A DNA stretch of 64,000 bases from Luzula sylvatica (taxonomy: Eukaryota; Streptophyta; Magnoliopsida; Poales; Juncaceae), in NCBI GenBank assembly GCA_946800325.1, contig OX326959.1, positions 7,398,501 through 7,462,500 on the forward strand, written 5' to 3'. Both the position numbers and the translations under genes were made by a program. The notes under the pieces were generated by a model. It ran no database searches, was not told the DNA's origin, and saw only the letters and a list, made by a program, of their open reading frames with translations. Numbering within the stretch: position 1 is the first letter of the stretch; each line of letters begins with the position of its first letter. Positions 38,601-50,963 of this stretch are shown here, piece by piece.

Positions 38601-41600
38601 CTAAAAAATGCAAAAACAGAAGTCTAACATCTTCATAAAATTTAATTATGATATTTTTTTAAAAAAATGTTAAAATTGAAGTGTAACACAATCAAAATAC
38701 CCAATTTTCATGTCGTACTCAAAATACTCCGTAATTAAACACTAACACATACAAATTTCATTTTTTGAAAATTTCTTAAAAATGCAAAAAACTGAAGTCC
38801 AACACCTAATTCGAAAAATTCAATTATGATATTTTTCAAAATTTCAAAATTGAAATATGACACAAACAAAATGCTAAATTTTGATGTCGTAATCAAAATA
38901 CTCCGTAATTGAATACTAACACAGAAATTTCAATTTTTTCAAAGAAATTCTTAAAAATGCAAAAACAGAAGTCCAACACCATGAAAAAAATTCAATTATG
39001 ATATATTTTATCTAAATGTTAAAATTGAAATGTAATACAAGCAAAATACTCAATTGTCATGTCGTACTCAAAATATTCCGTAATTGTAGTCTATAATACA
39101 CAAATATAAATTTTTTATAAAATTTCTTAAAAATGCAAAAACAGAAGTCTAACACCTTCAAAAAAATCAATTATGATATTTTAAAAAAAATATTAAAATT
39201 GAGTAACACAAGCAAAATACTGAATTTTCATGTTGTACTCAAAATACTCCGTAATTAAACACTAACACACACAAATTTCATTGTTTTCAAAAATTTCTTA
39301 AAAGTACAAAAAACAGAAGTCTAACACCTTCGAAAAATTCAATTATGATATTTTTTGAAATTTTTTAAAATTGAAATATAACACAAGCAAAATACTCAAT
39401 TTTCATGTCGTACTCAAAATACTCCGTAATTGAAGACTAACACACACAAATTTCAATTTTTTCAAAACATTCTTAAAAATTCAAAAACAGAAGTCTAACA
39501 CCTTGTTAAAATTCAATTATGATATATTTTTTAAAAATTTTAAAATTGGAATGCAATACAAGCAAAATACTCAATTTTCATGTCGTACTCAAAATACTCC
39601 GTAATTGAAGACCAAAATACACAAATTTCAATTTTTTCCAAAATTTCCAAAAAAATGCAAAAAAAGAAGTCTAACACCTTCAAAAAAATAAATTATGATA
39701 TTTTTTTTTAAAATGTTAAAATTGAAGTGTAACACAAGCAAAATACTCAATTTTCTTGTCGCACTCAAAATACTCCGTAATTAAACACTAACACATACAA
39801 ATTCAATTTTTTTCGAAAATTTCTTAAAAAAAAAAAAAACTGAAGTCCAACACCTTCGAAAAATTCAATTATGATATTTTTTCAAATTTTAAAATTGAAA
39901 TATGACACCAAAAAATGCTCAATTTTCATGTCGTAATCAAAATACTCCGTAATTCAAGACTAACACACACAAATTTTAATTTTTTCAATAAATTCATAAA
40001 AATGCAAAAACAGAAGTCCAACACCTTCAAAAAATTCAATTACGATATATTTTTTTTAAATGTTAAAATTGAAATGTAATACAAGCAAAATACTCAATTG
40101 TCATGTCGTACTCAAAATATTCCGTAATTGAAGACTAAGACACACAAATTTAAATTTTTTATAAAATTTCTTAAAAATGCAAAAAACAGAAGTCTAACAC
40201 CTTCAAAAAAATCAATTTTGATATTTTTTTTAAAAAATATTAAAATTGAAGTGCAACACAAGCGAAATACTCAATTTTCAGGTCGTACTCAAAATACTCC
40301 GTAATTAAACACTAACACACACAAATTTCATTTTTTTCAAAAAAATTCTTAAAAATGCAAAAAACAGAAGTCTAACACCTTTGAAAAATTCAATTATGAT
40401 ATTTTTTGAAATTTTTTAAAATTTAAATATAACAAAAGAAAAATGCTCAATTTTCATGTCGTACTCAAAATACTCCGTAATTGAAGACTAACACATACAC
40501 ATTTTAATTTTTTCATAAAATTCTTAAAAATGAAAAAACAGAAGTCGAACACCTTCAAAAAATTCAATTATGAAATCTTTTTTAAAAATGTTAAAATTGA
40601 AATGCAATACAAGAAAAATACTCAATTTTCATGTCGTACTCAAAATACTCCGTAATTGAAGACTAACATACACAAATTTCATTATTTTCCAAAATTTCTA
40701 AAAAATGCAAAAACAGAAGTCTGACACCTTCAAAAAAATTCAATTATGGTATTTTTTTAAAAAATGTTAAAATTGAAGTGTAACACAGACAAAATACTCA
40801 AGTTTCATGTCGTACTCAAAATACTCCGTAATAGAAGACTAACACACACAAATTTCACTTTTCTCAAAAATTTCTTAATAATGCAAAAATTAAAATCTAA
40901 CACTTTCGAAATATTCAACCAAGATATTTTTTCAAAAAATGTTAAAATTGAAGTGTAACAAAAGAAAAATACTCAATTTTCGTGTCGTACTCAGAATAAT
41001 CCGTAATTGAAGACTAACACACACAAATTTCATTTTTTTAAAAAATTCTTAAAAATGAAAAAACTGAAGTCTAGCACCTTCGAAAAATTCAATCAAGATA
41101 TTTCTTTAAAAAATGGTAAAATTTAAGTGTAACAGAAGCAAAAAACTCAATTTTCATGTTGTACTCAAAGTACTACGTAATCTAAGACTAGCACACCCAA
41201 ATATTTCTGAAAAATGCAAAAACAGAAGTCCAACACCTTCAAAAAAATCAATTATGATATTTTTTTAAATTTTTTTAAAATTGAAGTGTAACACAAGAAA
41301 AATACTCAATTTTCAAGTCGTACTCAAAATACTCCGTAATTAAATACTAACACACCCCAATTTCATTTTTTTCAAAAATTTCTTAAAAATGCAAAAACTG
41401 AAGTCTAACACCTTTGAAAAATTCAATTAAGATATTTTTTTAAAATTTTAAAACTGAAATGTAACACAAGAAAAATGCTCTATTTTCATGTCGTACTCAA
41501 AATACTCCGTAATTGAAGACTAACACACACAAATTTGAATTTTTTTGAAAATTCTTAACAATGCAAAAACAGAAGTCTAGCACCATCAAAAAATTCAATT

Positions 41601-44600
41601 TGATATTTTTTAAAAAGTGTTAAAACTGAAATGTAAAACAAGCAAAATACTCAATTTTCATGTCCTACTCAAAATACTCCGTAATTGAAGACTAACATAC
41701 ACAAATTTCAATTTTTTCCAAAACTTCTGAAAAATACAAAAATAGAAGTCTAACACCTTCAAAAAATTCAATTATGATATTTTCGAAAAAAAAAGTTAAA
41801 ATTGAAGTGTGACACAAGAAAAATACTCAATTTTCATGTCGTACTCAATATACTCCGTAATTGAAGACTAACACACAAAAATTTCATTTTTTTCAAAAAT
41901 TTATTAAAAATTCAAAAATTGAAGTCTAACACCTTAGAAAAATTCGATCAAGATAATTTTAAAAAAATGTTAAAATTGAAGTGTAACAAAAGAAAAATAC
42001 TTAATTTTCGTATCGTACTCTAAATACTCCGTAATTTAAGACACACACACACACACAAGTTTCAATTTTTACAAAAATTCTAAAAAATGCAAAAATAGAA
42101 GTGTAACACACCTTCAAAAAATTCAATTATGATATTTTTTTTTAAAATGTTAAAATTGAAATGTAATACACACAAAATACTCAATTTTCATGTCGTACTC
42201 AAAGTACTCCGTAATTGAAGACTAAAATACACAAATTTAAATTTTTTTCCAAAATTTCTGAAAAATGCAAAAATAGAAGTCTAACACCTTCAAAAAATTC
42301 AATTATGATATTTACTAAAAAAAATATGTTAAAATTGAAGTGTGACACAAGAAAAATACTCAATTTTCATGTCGTACTCAATATACTCCGTAATTGAAGA
42401 CTAACACACAAAAATTTCTTAAAAATGCAAAAATTGAAGTCTAACACCTTAGAAAAATTCAATCAAGATATTTTTCAAAAAATGTTAAATTTGAAGTGTA
42501 ACAAAAGAAAAATACTCAATTTTCGTGTCGTACTCAAAATACTCCGTAATTTAAGACACACACACACAAGTTTCAATTTTTAAAAAAATTCTTAAAAATG
42601 CAAAAACAGAAGTGTAGCACACCTTCAAAATATTCAATTATGATATCTTTTTTTTTAAAATGTTCAAATTGAAATGTAATACAAACAAAATACTCAATTT
42701 TCATGTCGTACTCTAAGTACTCCGTAATTGAAGACTAACATACACAAATTTAAATTTTTTTCCAAAATTTCTGAAAAATGCAAAAAACAGAAGTCTAACA
42801 CCTTCACAAAATTCAATTATTATATATTTTTTTAAAATGTTAAAATTGAAGTGTAACAAAAGCAAAATACTCAATTTTCATATCGTACTCCAAATACTCC
42901 GTAATAGAAGACTAACACACACAAATTTCATTTTTTCAAAAATTTCTTAAAAATGCAAAAATTGAAGTCTAACACCTTAAAAAAAAAATTGAATTATGAT
43001 ATTTTTTTAAAAATGTTAAAATTGAAGCATAACATGGGCAAAATACTCAATATTCATGTCGTACTCAAAATAGTCCGTAATAGAAGACTAACACACACAA
43101 ATTTCACTTTTTTCAAAAATTTCTTAAAAATTTAAAAGATCAAATCTAACACCTTCGAAAAATTCAATGAAGATATTTTTTCCAAAAAATGTTAAAATTG
43201 AAGTGTATCAAAAGCAAAATACTCAATTTTCGTGTCGTATTCAAAATACTCCGTAATTGAAGACTAACATACAAAAATTTCATTTTTTTCCAAAATTTCT
43301 TAAAAATGCTAAAACAAAAGTCTAGCACCTTCAAAAAAATTCAATTGTGATATTTTTTTAAAAAATGTTAAAATAGAAGTGTAACACAGGCAAAATACTC
43401 AATTTTCATGTCGTACTCAAAATACTCCGTAATAGAAGACTAACACACACAAATTTCACTTTTCTCAAAAATTTCTTAAAAATGCAAAAATTAAAATCTA
43501 ACACCATCGAAAAAATCAACCAAGATATTTTTTCAAAATATGTTAAAATTGAACTGTAACAAAAGAAAAATACTCAATTTTCGTGTCATACTCAGAATAA
43601 TCCGTAATTGAAGACTAACACACACAAATTTCATTTTTTTTAAAAATTCTTAAAAATGAAAAAACTGAAGTCTAGCACCTTCGAAAAATTCAATCAAGAT
43701 ATTTCTTTAAAAAATGGTAAAATTTAAGTGTAACAGAAGCAAAATACTCAATTTTCATGTCGTACTCAAAGCACTCCGAAATCTAAGACTAGCACACACA
43801 AATTTCAATTTTTTCCAAAATTTTTGAAAAATAAAAAAAACAGAAGTGTAACACCTTCGAAAAATTCAATCAAGATATTTTTTTCAAAAATGTTCAAATT
43901 GAATTGTAACAAAAGCAAAATACTCAATTATCATGTCGTACTCAAAATACTACGTAATTGAAGACTAGCACACACAAATTTCAATTTTTTCAAAACTTTC
44001 TGAAAAATGCAAAAACAGAAGTCTAACACCTTCAAAAAAATAAATTATGATGTTTTTTTTTTAAAATGTCAAAATTGAAGTGTAACACAATAAAAATACT
44101 CAATTTTCAAGTCGTACTCAAAATATTTTTGGACAAAAATATCATTTTTTTCCAAAATTCTTCACAAATTTCATTTTTACAAAAATTTCTTAAAAATGCA
44201 AAAACTAAAGTCTAACACCTTCGAAAAATTCAATTATGATATTTTTTTAAAATGCTAAAATTGAAATGTAGCACAAGAAAAATGCTCAATTTTCATGGCG
44301 TACTCAAAATACTCCGTAATTGAAGACTAACACACAAAAATATCATTTTTTTCCAAAATTCTTAAAAATGCAAAAACAGAAGTCTAACCTTCAAATAATT
44401 CAATTTGATATTTTTTTAAATAAGTGTTCAAATTGAAATGTAATACAAGCAAAATACTCAATTTTCATGTCCTACTCAAAATACTCCATAATTGAAGACT
44501 AACATACACAAATTTCAATTTTTTCCAAAATTTCGGAAAAATGTAAAAACAAAAGTCAAACACCTTCGAAAAATTCCATAAAGATATTTTTTCGAAAAAA

Positions 44601-44645
44601 TTTAAAATTGAAGGGTAACAAAAGCAAAATACAGAATTTTCGTGT

Positions 44646-45383
44646 CGTAACTTTTCACCAAATTTTACAAACACTAAGAATGTTTGTTTTTCGATTCAAA
44701 ACAATCTTTTAACATTCTGAGGAGTTCAAATAGCCTGTTTTTGAGGTGGTTTGGATCGAATCTTTCACTACGTAACTTTTCACCAAATTGTACAAGCACT
44801 AAGAAAGTTTTCTTTTCGATTCATAGCAATCTTTTTACTCTTTGAGGAGTTCAAATAACGTGTTTTAGATCATTTTTATCGTATCTTTTACTACATAACT
44901 TTTCACCAAATTTTAAAAACTAAGAAAGTTTGTTTTTCGATTCAAAATAATCTTTTAACATTCTGAGGAGTTCAAATAACGTGTTTTTGAGATGTTTGCA
45001 TCGAATCTTTCACTACAAAACTTTTCACCAAATTCTACAAACACTAAGAAAGTTTTCTTTTCGATTCATAGCAATCTTTTTACGCTTTGAGGAGTTAAAA
45101 TAACGTGTTAATAGATCATTTGTATCATATCTTTTACTACATAACTTTTCAGCAAATTTTTCAAACACTAAGAAAGTTTATTTTTCGATTCAAAACAATC
45201 TTTTAACATTCTGATGAGTTCAAATAACGCGTTTTTGAGATGGTTTGGATCAAATCTTTCACTACGTAACTTTTCACCAAATTGTAAAAACACTAAGAAA
45301 GTTTTCTTTTCGATTCATAGAAATATTTTTACGCTTTGGGGAATCCAAATAACTTGTTTTTAGATCATTTGTATCGTATCTTA
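44646..45383. repeat. Satellite C, ~123 bp monomer with alternating A/B dimer
   Basis: Six repeats start with YRTAACTTTTCACCAAATT-like sequence at 44646, 44771, 44894, 45016, 45140 and 45265. Odd copies carry GATTCAAAACAATCTTTTAAC (A type). Even copies carry GATTCATAGCAATCTTTTTAC (B type). The higher-order unit is therefore a dimer of about 247 bp. It abuts satellite B with no gap near 44645 and is cut at 45383 by an LTR. Family not recognised. Confidence 0.85.
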
Positions 45384-46350
45384 TGTTGGTTCAAATTTCC
45401 TAATGGTTTGATTATTTCAAAACACTGTCATTACTAACGTATACATCGAGAAACTGTGTTGGATAACACAGGTACGACACGAAGATGATGAAGAGCTTTG
45501 AAGTCGCAAGAAGCACAAGAAAAGAAGATTAGAAGGAAGGCCCTTGAAGCACATCAAGAATCAAGATGTTGAAGCCTTCCGTGAGTGAGATTCGCCACAA
45601 ATAAACCATAGGTAAAAACCGAGTAGACCTCGAGTAAAATCAGGTTCAAATAGCGAAGAGTTCAATCCAGTGTCAAGTTCATTGGAACGAACTTCAAGTT
45701 CGTTCTGAACGAACTGCAAGTTCGTTGTAAACGAACTTGGTACATATCTAAAAATATATCACTTGATTGAACCAATTGAATGAAAATATGGCTTAAGAAT
45801 TAACTTGGAAGAATTTATATAAATAGGCAAATCTGCAGTCAGAATTGGACCAGTTCATAAATCTGGGCCCGATCAGAACTTAGGGTTTTAACCTAATAAT
45901 TATGGTTTAAACTTTTTCGGGCCTATTCTGATAATTAGGCTTTTAACCTAATTTCGGCCTGTTAGGGTTTAACCTAATTTTGGTTTAACCTAATCCTGCC
46001 TATATATATATTCTGATTTTCATTTTTCTCTCTCTTCCTCTCCATTTTTCTGAAACCCTAATTCGGCTGCCGAATTTTTCTCTCTTTCACACAGAATAAA
46101 ATTGAGATTTGGAGAGTTTTGAGTAGATAAATCTGAGCAAGTTCTTGAGAGAAATAATCGTGACGTCGACTAGAACGGCGTTGGCAGTTCCGATCTGACA
46201 AACATCAAGGTGGACACGAGTAGAGGGACTGCACGAGCAATCCTTGGAGAAGGTTCACGAATTTGGAGAAGAAGTCGACACGTACTAACTTGTACGAGGT
46301 AAAATTCTGAACAACTCTTCCTTTTTCATGGTTTTTCGAACGTGATCCAG
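45384..46350 (+). repeat. Plus-strand LTR fragment with chimeric composition
   Basis: Begins TGTTGGTTCAAATTTCCT, the same U3 start as the element-1 family read in the opposite orientation. Clear similarity to that U3 continues to about 45745 (for example TTGAAGCCTTCCGTGAGTG and CGCCACAAATAAACC). Boxes of the GTTCGTTCTGAACGAAC type lie at about 45695-45745, and a TATA box (TATATAAATA) at 45816-45825. Beyond the TATA box it stops resembling that family. It instead matches the minus-strand fragment at 57037-57430, and near 46195-46345 the U5 part of the copia LTR at 58380-58630 (CAAGGTGGACACGAGTAGAGG against CAAGGTGGATACACGTAGAGG). No PBS follows. It runs into an oppositely oriented protease/gag fragment near 46350. 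Confidence 0.72.
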
Positions 46351-47288
46351 GTAGAATTACGAATATGAGTCCCACATCCAGTGTCCAACACCCATGATGA
46401 TGAAGTAAAGAAATAAGAATCGATAACAGATATACCTGATGCCGGTGTGTCCAAGGAAGCGGTCTTTTGCTCGCTCTCCCTCAGGAAGATCTCGCAATCA
46501 CGCTTCCAATGTCCCTCCTTGAGGCAGTGGAAACACTTCTTGTCATCCTTGGCTTTCTTGCTCACGGGCTTAGGCGCAACCTTGTTGCCCTTTGCCTTCC
46601 TCTTCTTGTTTTTGTTCCCATTGCTTGGACTCTTCCCTTCAACCACCAATACTTCCGAAGTCCTAGACTTCATGTACCGCGGTTTCATGTCACCTTCGAA
46701 TGTTCTGAGCATTCCGAAAAGCTGGGGAATGGTCCTTTTCATGTCTGACATGTGGACATGCGAAATGAACGAATCGAAACTCGGTGGCAGTGACAACATG
46801 ATCAAATCAGTTTGTAACTCCACTTCGAATTTCATGCCAAGCCGCTCAAGATGATCGAAATATCCTTTTATCTTGAGAAGGTGCGAGCTAACGGGCGTAC
46901 CCTCTTGCATCTTGCATTGCGTCGCATTGCCAAGAGCTTGATACTTCTCCACCCTTGCTTGAACCTGAAACATCTCCCTGAGTTGTTTCATAATCTCGTA
47001 TGCATCCTGTTTCTCAAACTGGATTTGATATTCATGAGTCATAGTAGCCAACATGAGGCATGTGACATCATTCGAACTTTCCATAATGGTCGTATGTTCG
47101 AATACATCATCCTCAGTTGCGTCATCACCTGGCACAGGAGGGAGAGGCGTCTCCAAGACATGTGCCTTTCCTTCCTGTTTCAGAACGAATCCCAGATTCC
47201 TCTGCCAGTCGAGAAAGTTCTTTCCGTTCATTCGTTCCCTTTCCAAAATGGAACGCAAACTAAAGCGGTTACTAGTTGGTAAAGCCAT
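46326..47288 (-). pseudogene. gag: Copia gag and start of protease, truncated at its 3' end
   Basis: A minus-strand open frame of 320 codons from ATG at 47288. Motifs in order: NFLDWQRNL (25-33), copia gag core with VTCLMLATM (75-83) and LREMFQVQ (103-110), a lysine-rich stretch (226-251), zinc knuckle CFHCLKEGHWKRDC (C252, C255, H260, C265), and the aspartic protease motif WVLDTGCGTHI (299-309, D302-T303-G304 intact). The last ~9 residues and the stop fall in the adjoining opposite-strand LTR, so the true element sequence ends near 46355 and everything after the protease start is lost. It resembles the gag of the copia element at 60257, which has NYLD followed by a stop at the matching position. 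Confidence 0.85.
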
Positions 47289-48355
47289 GAATTCTACAAT
47301 TTCGAAAAATAATGTAATTAATAATGTGGTCTTTTATATATTAAAATTCATTTTAAATAACTTGAAATACCCATTATTTTATCATTTCAAATAGCCCCCA
47401 CTATTGAAACGGAGATTTGATACCTTAAATCTCATAATGGACAAGATCCCTATTTAACGTATCTCTAAGGTGACGAAGGCCAACCACTTAGAAAATACGT
47501 TACGTTGGGTAGGACAATGTCCAATCATCTCCAAGACGATTCTTGCTTTGTTCGTGAGGACTGGTATTGAGTCCAACTCAAAACCAGTGTGTGTGTACCT
47601 CACTCCTTGCCCCAAATCCTAGCCTAGCTAGCGAATTGGTCAAGTCCAAACCACAAGTGGAGTATCATTCAATTAGCGAATTGACATGCCAGACGAAGGA
47701 CATGCAACACGTCAACTCCTAATCAATGCATGCCTTCCATGCTACGTACGTGTAAATCTGTGCCAGACGAAGGCCATGCAACACAAATAAACAAGTACTA
47801 GTCTTGAAGGTTCCACTTTGGGAGGCAAATAACTTGATAATTACGTGGGAGGATTTTTTTTTTTTTTTTTTTAAAAAAAAATCATTTATTTTATTCATTC
47901 ACAATAACAAATAAAATTAAGGTATAGCATATAGGCCTTTTAGTTTTATGAGCAATCATAAAACCCTAAAATTCCCAACCCCAAAACCCAAGATGATTCC
48001 TTGCTTCATGTGAAGATCCAATCTTCGTGTCGTGTCGTCTTGCCTTGAAGGTCCTTCTTCAAAACTAAACCTATTTTATTTTATTACAACTTTGGAAGAC
48101 TCACCGGTCCCCACATAATTAAATAAAATACAATTTGGAAAGCCCACCGGCCCCCACACAACATACATACAAGCAATCACAGACAATCATCCCCGTTTTA
48201 GGCTATATGCTATACCATATCGAATTTATAAATTGGAAATTTTAAATTATTGGGCATTTTTGACAGAAAAAAAATTGGTTGTCCAGAAAATTGTTCGTTC
48301 GAACGCAACTCCAAGTTCGTTCGAACAAACGTCAGAAAAAAAAAATTTCAACGTT
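47289..48355 (-). other. 5' leader of the truncated minus-strand copia element
   Basis: Noncoding sequence upstream of the gag at 47288. It contains two CCAGACGAAGGNCATGCAAC repeats (47686 and 47764 regions), a homopolymer of about 20 T followed by A (47851-47880), and an inverted repeat GGTATAGCATATAGGCC (47921-47937) against its complement near 48199-48216. A pair of GTTCGTTCGAACGCAAC boxes lies at 48295-48330. The PBS and LTR expected further right are missing. The sequence is cut at 48355/48356, where element-1 family gag begins. Confidence 0.6.
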
Positions 48356-48899
48356 ATTGAAGCAATCTAGCAATAATTCTATCATCAGTAAGAGGTGCAT
48401 TTTGGGTGGCATATCGGGTTTTTAGTACATTGATTTTTGCCCAGATTTTATCAACGGACTCTCCCTCAATCATTCGAAGATTGTTGAATTCTTGTTCAAG
48501 TCCGATGATATTAGTTCTTCTCATTTGAGATGTACCCTCGTATCTCTCATTGAGCATACGCCACATTTCATATGAGTTTTCACAATGATCAACTAGCGAT
48601 CCGATAGAACTAATTACGTTGTTCAGTATTAAGTTTTGAGCGTAAATGTCATTAGTTCTATCTTCCCTAGTTTGATCAGGGTAGGTTACATTTCCGTCCG
48701 TGTCAACCTCTTGGTCCAAGACAAAGCCTCGTAACACTACCTTGTCAAGTCCTTGGAGAGCGAATGTATTTAGCATGCATTTCTTCCAAGAACTCCAATT
48801 GGTTCCATCTAATTCACGTGAGTTTGATATATTTGATTTGGGTACGGTATTTATCGGATTTATCGATGAGTTTTGTACAATAGGATTAATTTCGGCCAT
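48356..48899 (-). pseudogene. gag: Truncated second gag copy (N-terminal 181 codons)
   Basis: From ATG at 48899 (MAEINPIVQN) the frame is identical in protein to the start of the gag at 55564, including GTNWSSWKKC and MLNERYEG. Homology to the full copy stops at 48356, matching 55021. Left of that is unrelated leader of another element. Its PBS (48953-48964) and LTR (48967 onward) are intact. Confidence 0.9.
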
Positions 48900-48952
48900 T
48901 TGATCGTTAAGTACAATTTATCCCTACTACTCAAAGAGATGGTCAGTACCTT

Positions 48953-48964
48953 GCTCTGATACCA
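48953..48964 (-). other. Primer-binding site beside the middle LTR
   Basis: Minus strand TGGTATCAGAGC two bases from the LTR edge at 48967. Its presence left of this LTR shows that the LTR is also the 5' LTR of the truncated left unit. Confidence 0.92.
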
Positions 48965-48966
48965 AT

Positions 48967-50373
48967 TGTTGGTTAATTCTAACCTAGAGGGGGGTAAATT
49001 CGGCAATCTAACTTACACTTAGTTTAGATTTAAACCTAATTTACGGTGCGGAATAAATAATAATTTAGATGATAAAGATGATACCGTACAAACACTTTGA
49101 CACAAGATGTTTGTTTACGAAGTTCGGTAGGTGGTTGCTTTGTAGCTTTAACTCACCCTTTACTCGCTTAATTGACCGACTCAATTATTTGCAAGTACCT
49201 ACGTCTCCGGGAATGCCTTGTGCCTCTTTTTGGCTTTCGATTGAATTCCAACTCAACTCGATTACAAGGATTTGCCTAGATCGATTTACACGCTTCTATC
49301 GATCTATAGCTTAGGCTCTTTACACTTTGTTGCACTAGCCTATTACACTTTTTCACTAATCGAGCTACAACGTGATCGGTCACGTGAGTGGGATACGATT
49401 AGTGGAGAATATCGAAAGTAGATCAACGATCTAAAGAGGTTTCTCAAGCTATCAATGGATATAGAAAATCACAGCTTAGGGTTTCTCTCTTTTAGGTTTG
49501 AAAGTTTGAAATTGAGGAAGTGTGAGAGAGAGAGACCCATGAAGAATTCTATTTATACTCTCTATAGAAATCCTTCAGAAAACTTGCAGTGCGTTCGAAC
49601 GCATACAGTCCGTTCAGAACGCACTTAAAGTTTGCACTAGCCGTTTCAAAATAACGTGCAAGTACATCTTGGGTCCGTTCGAACGGACAATGTCCGTTCG
49701 TAACGGACTCAATTATACATAGCATTTTGCGTTCACAGGAACAAGAGTCCGTTCAACGCACTGAAAAGTGGGTGAACGGATTCCAGGTTGTCCGTTCGAA
49801 CGCACATGTGTGTTCGTTCGAACGTACACATCCCTGTGACGTTTTCCGTTCACAGGAAGGATTGTCCGTTCAACGCACTCAGAAGGTGGGTGAACGGATT
49901 ATAATTATCCGTTCGAACGGACATGATTGTTCGTTCGAACGTACACATCCCTGTGACACGTTTGGTTCTAATCAAGTTTTAAAGCTTTGATATTTAGCAA
50001 GTCCGTTCTGAACGGACTTTGAGTTCGTTCAGAACGCACTTCCTGCTTGACTGAACTCTTTGTTATTTTGAACATGATTTTACTTGAGTTCTACTAGGTT
50101 TGTACTTATGGTTTATTTGTGGCGTATCCCACTCACGGAAGGCTTCAACATCTTGAGTCTTGATGTATTCCAATGGCCTTCCTTGTGTTCTTCTTTTCTT
50201 GTTTATGTTGAGACTTCATGTCCTGATTCTTGATGTAATCCAATGAAGTCCTCCTTCACAAGTTCTCCTTCATCTTCGTATCGTACCTATGTTATCCTGC
50301 ACTTTTCTGGATGTATACATTAGTAATGACAGTGTTTTGAAATAATCAAACTATCAGGAAATTTGAACCAACA
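48967..50373 (-). repeat. Middle LTR (3' LTR of element 2 and 5' LTR of the truncated unit)
   Basis: 1407 bp with TGTTGG...CCAACA ends. It has a PBS on its left and polypurine tracts on its right, so it has both 5' and 3' roles. TATA box at 49550-49557 (minus). The palindrome array lies at about 49590-50040. It groups by shared differences with the LTR at 55632 (for example GTACACATCCC where element 1 has GCACACATCCC). Confidence 0.92.
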
Positions 50374-50375
50374 AA

Positions 50376-50540
50376 CTCCCCCTTTTGATTACTTTCAAAA
50401 CACTGTCGGTTTGGAGAGTTTCACCATTTAGTTGAGAACTTTCCGTACGATCGTTTCTCCCCCATTTTGAAAGAGATCAAAAGGGCCAAGGAGACTTCAA
50501 CAACGGAAGGCTCCCCCTAAATGCGAGCTCCCCCTCAAAG
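50376..50540 (-). promoter_or_regulatory. Multiple polypurine tracts of element 2
   Basis: Purine tracts seen on plus as CTCCCCCTTTTG (50376-50387), CTCCCCCATTTTG (near 50457), CTCCCCCTAAATG (near 50511) and CTCCCCCTCAAAG (50528-50540). The first abuts the LTR and should prime plus-strand DNA. Unlike element 1, only one set is present. Confidence 0.8.
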
Positions 50541-50963
50541 AATGAATTGATGAATGTATGAGCTCGTAAATATGAACTAATTCTTTTGGTTTGAATGATG
50601 ACAATCTTTTCAAAATTTAGTGTGTGCGTTCCGAACGGAAAACGTAATGCGTTCGAACGCACTTGCTTCTGGACTGACAAAAATTTCACAGAATTTATAC
50701 TGATGAGTGTACGAACACTAAATCAAAATAGGATAATAAAATGAATGCACAAGTTTACTGACATAATACCATAATTATTCGTCAAACACAATTACTCAAT
50801 AGACCTAATTGTTCAATCATACCGACACACATCAAAGTTTTTATAAGTTCTCACATACTCTCATGTATACTCAATACTTTAGACATAACATAACATAATA
50901 TAATACGACGCAACACACACCACAACCAAGGTTGATCACACTTCATCTGGCTCGGGTTAGGAA
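50541..50963. other. 3' untranslated region of element 2
   Basis: AT-rich noncoding stretch between ORF2 and the polypurine tracts. It has one GTTCCGAACGGAAAAC / GTTCGAACGCAC pair at about 50628-50662. No other structure seen. Confidence 0.5.

Larger units (their letters stand above)
22598..44645. repeat. Satellite B array, block 3 (main array)
   Basis: About 22 kb of satellite B in constant orientation, with the three boxes at ~59 bp steps. It contains a SINE (24752-24974), a 2365 bp tandem duplication (27780-32509), a 1343 bp tandem duplication (35915-38600), repeats offset by about 2.6 kb (40760-41180 and 43360-43790) and about 533 bp (41780 and 42313), and a short inverted block. Because 177 is divisible by three, minus-strand frames stay open across monomers and give recurring 60-84 codon ORFs (for example 29133-29387 and 31498-31752). 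These are by-products of the repeat and not genes. Confidence 0.92.

Noticed and set aside
46447..47394. Plus-strand ORFs of 93-143 codons over the gag fragment
   Set aside because: Antisense shadows of the minus-strand gag, whose zinc knuckle and protease motif are clear.
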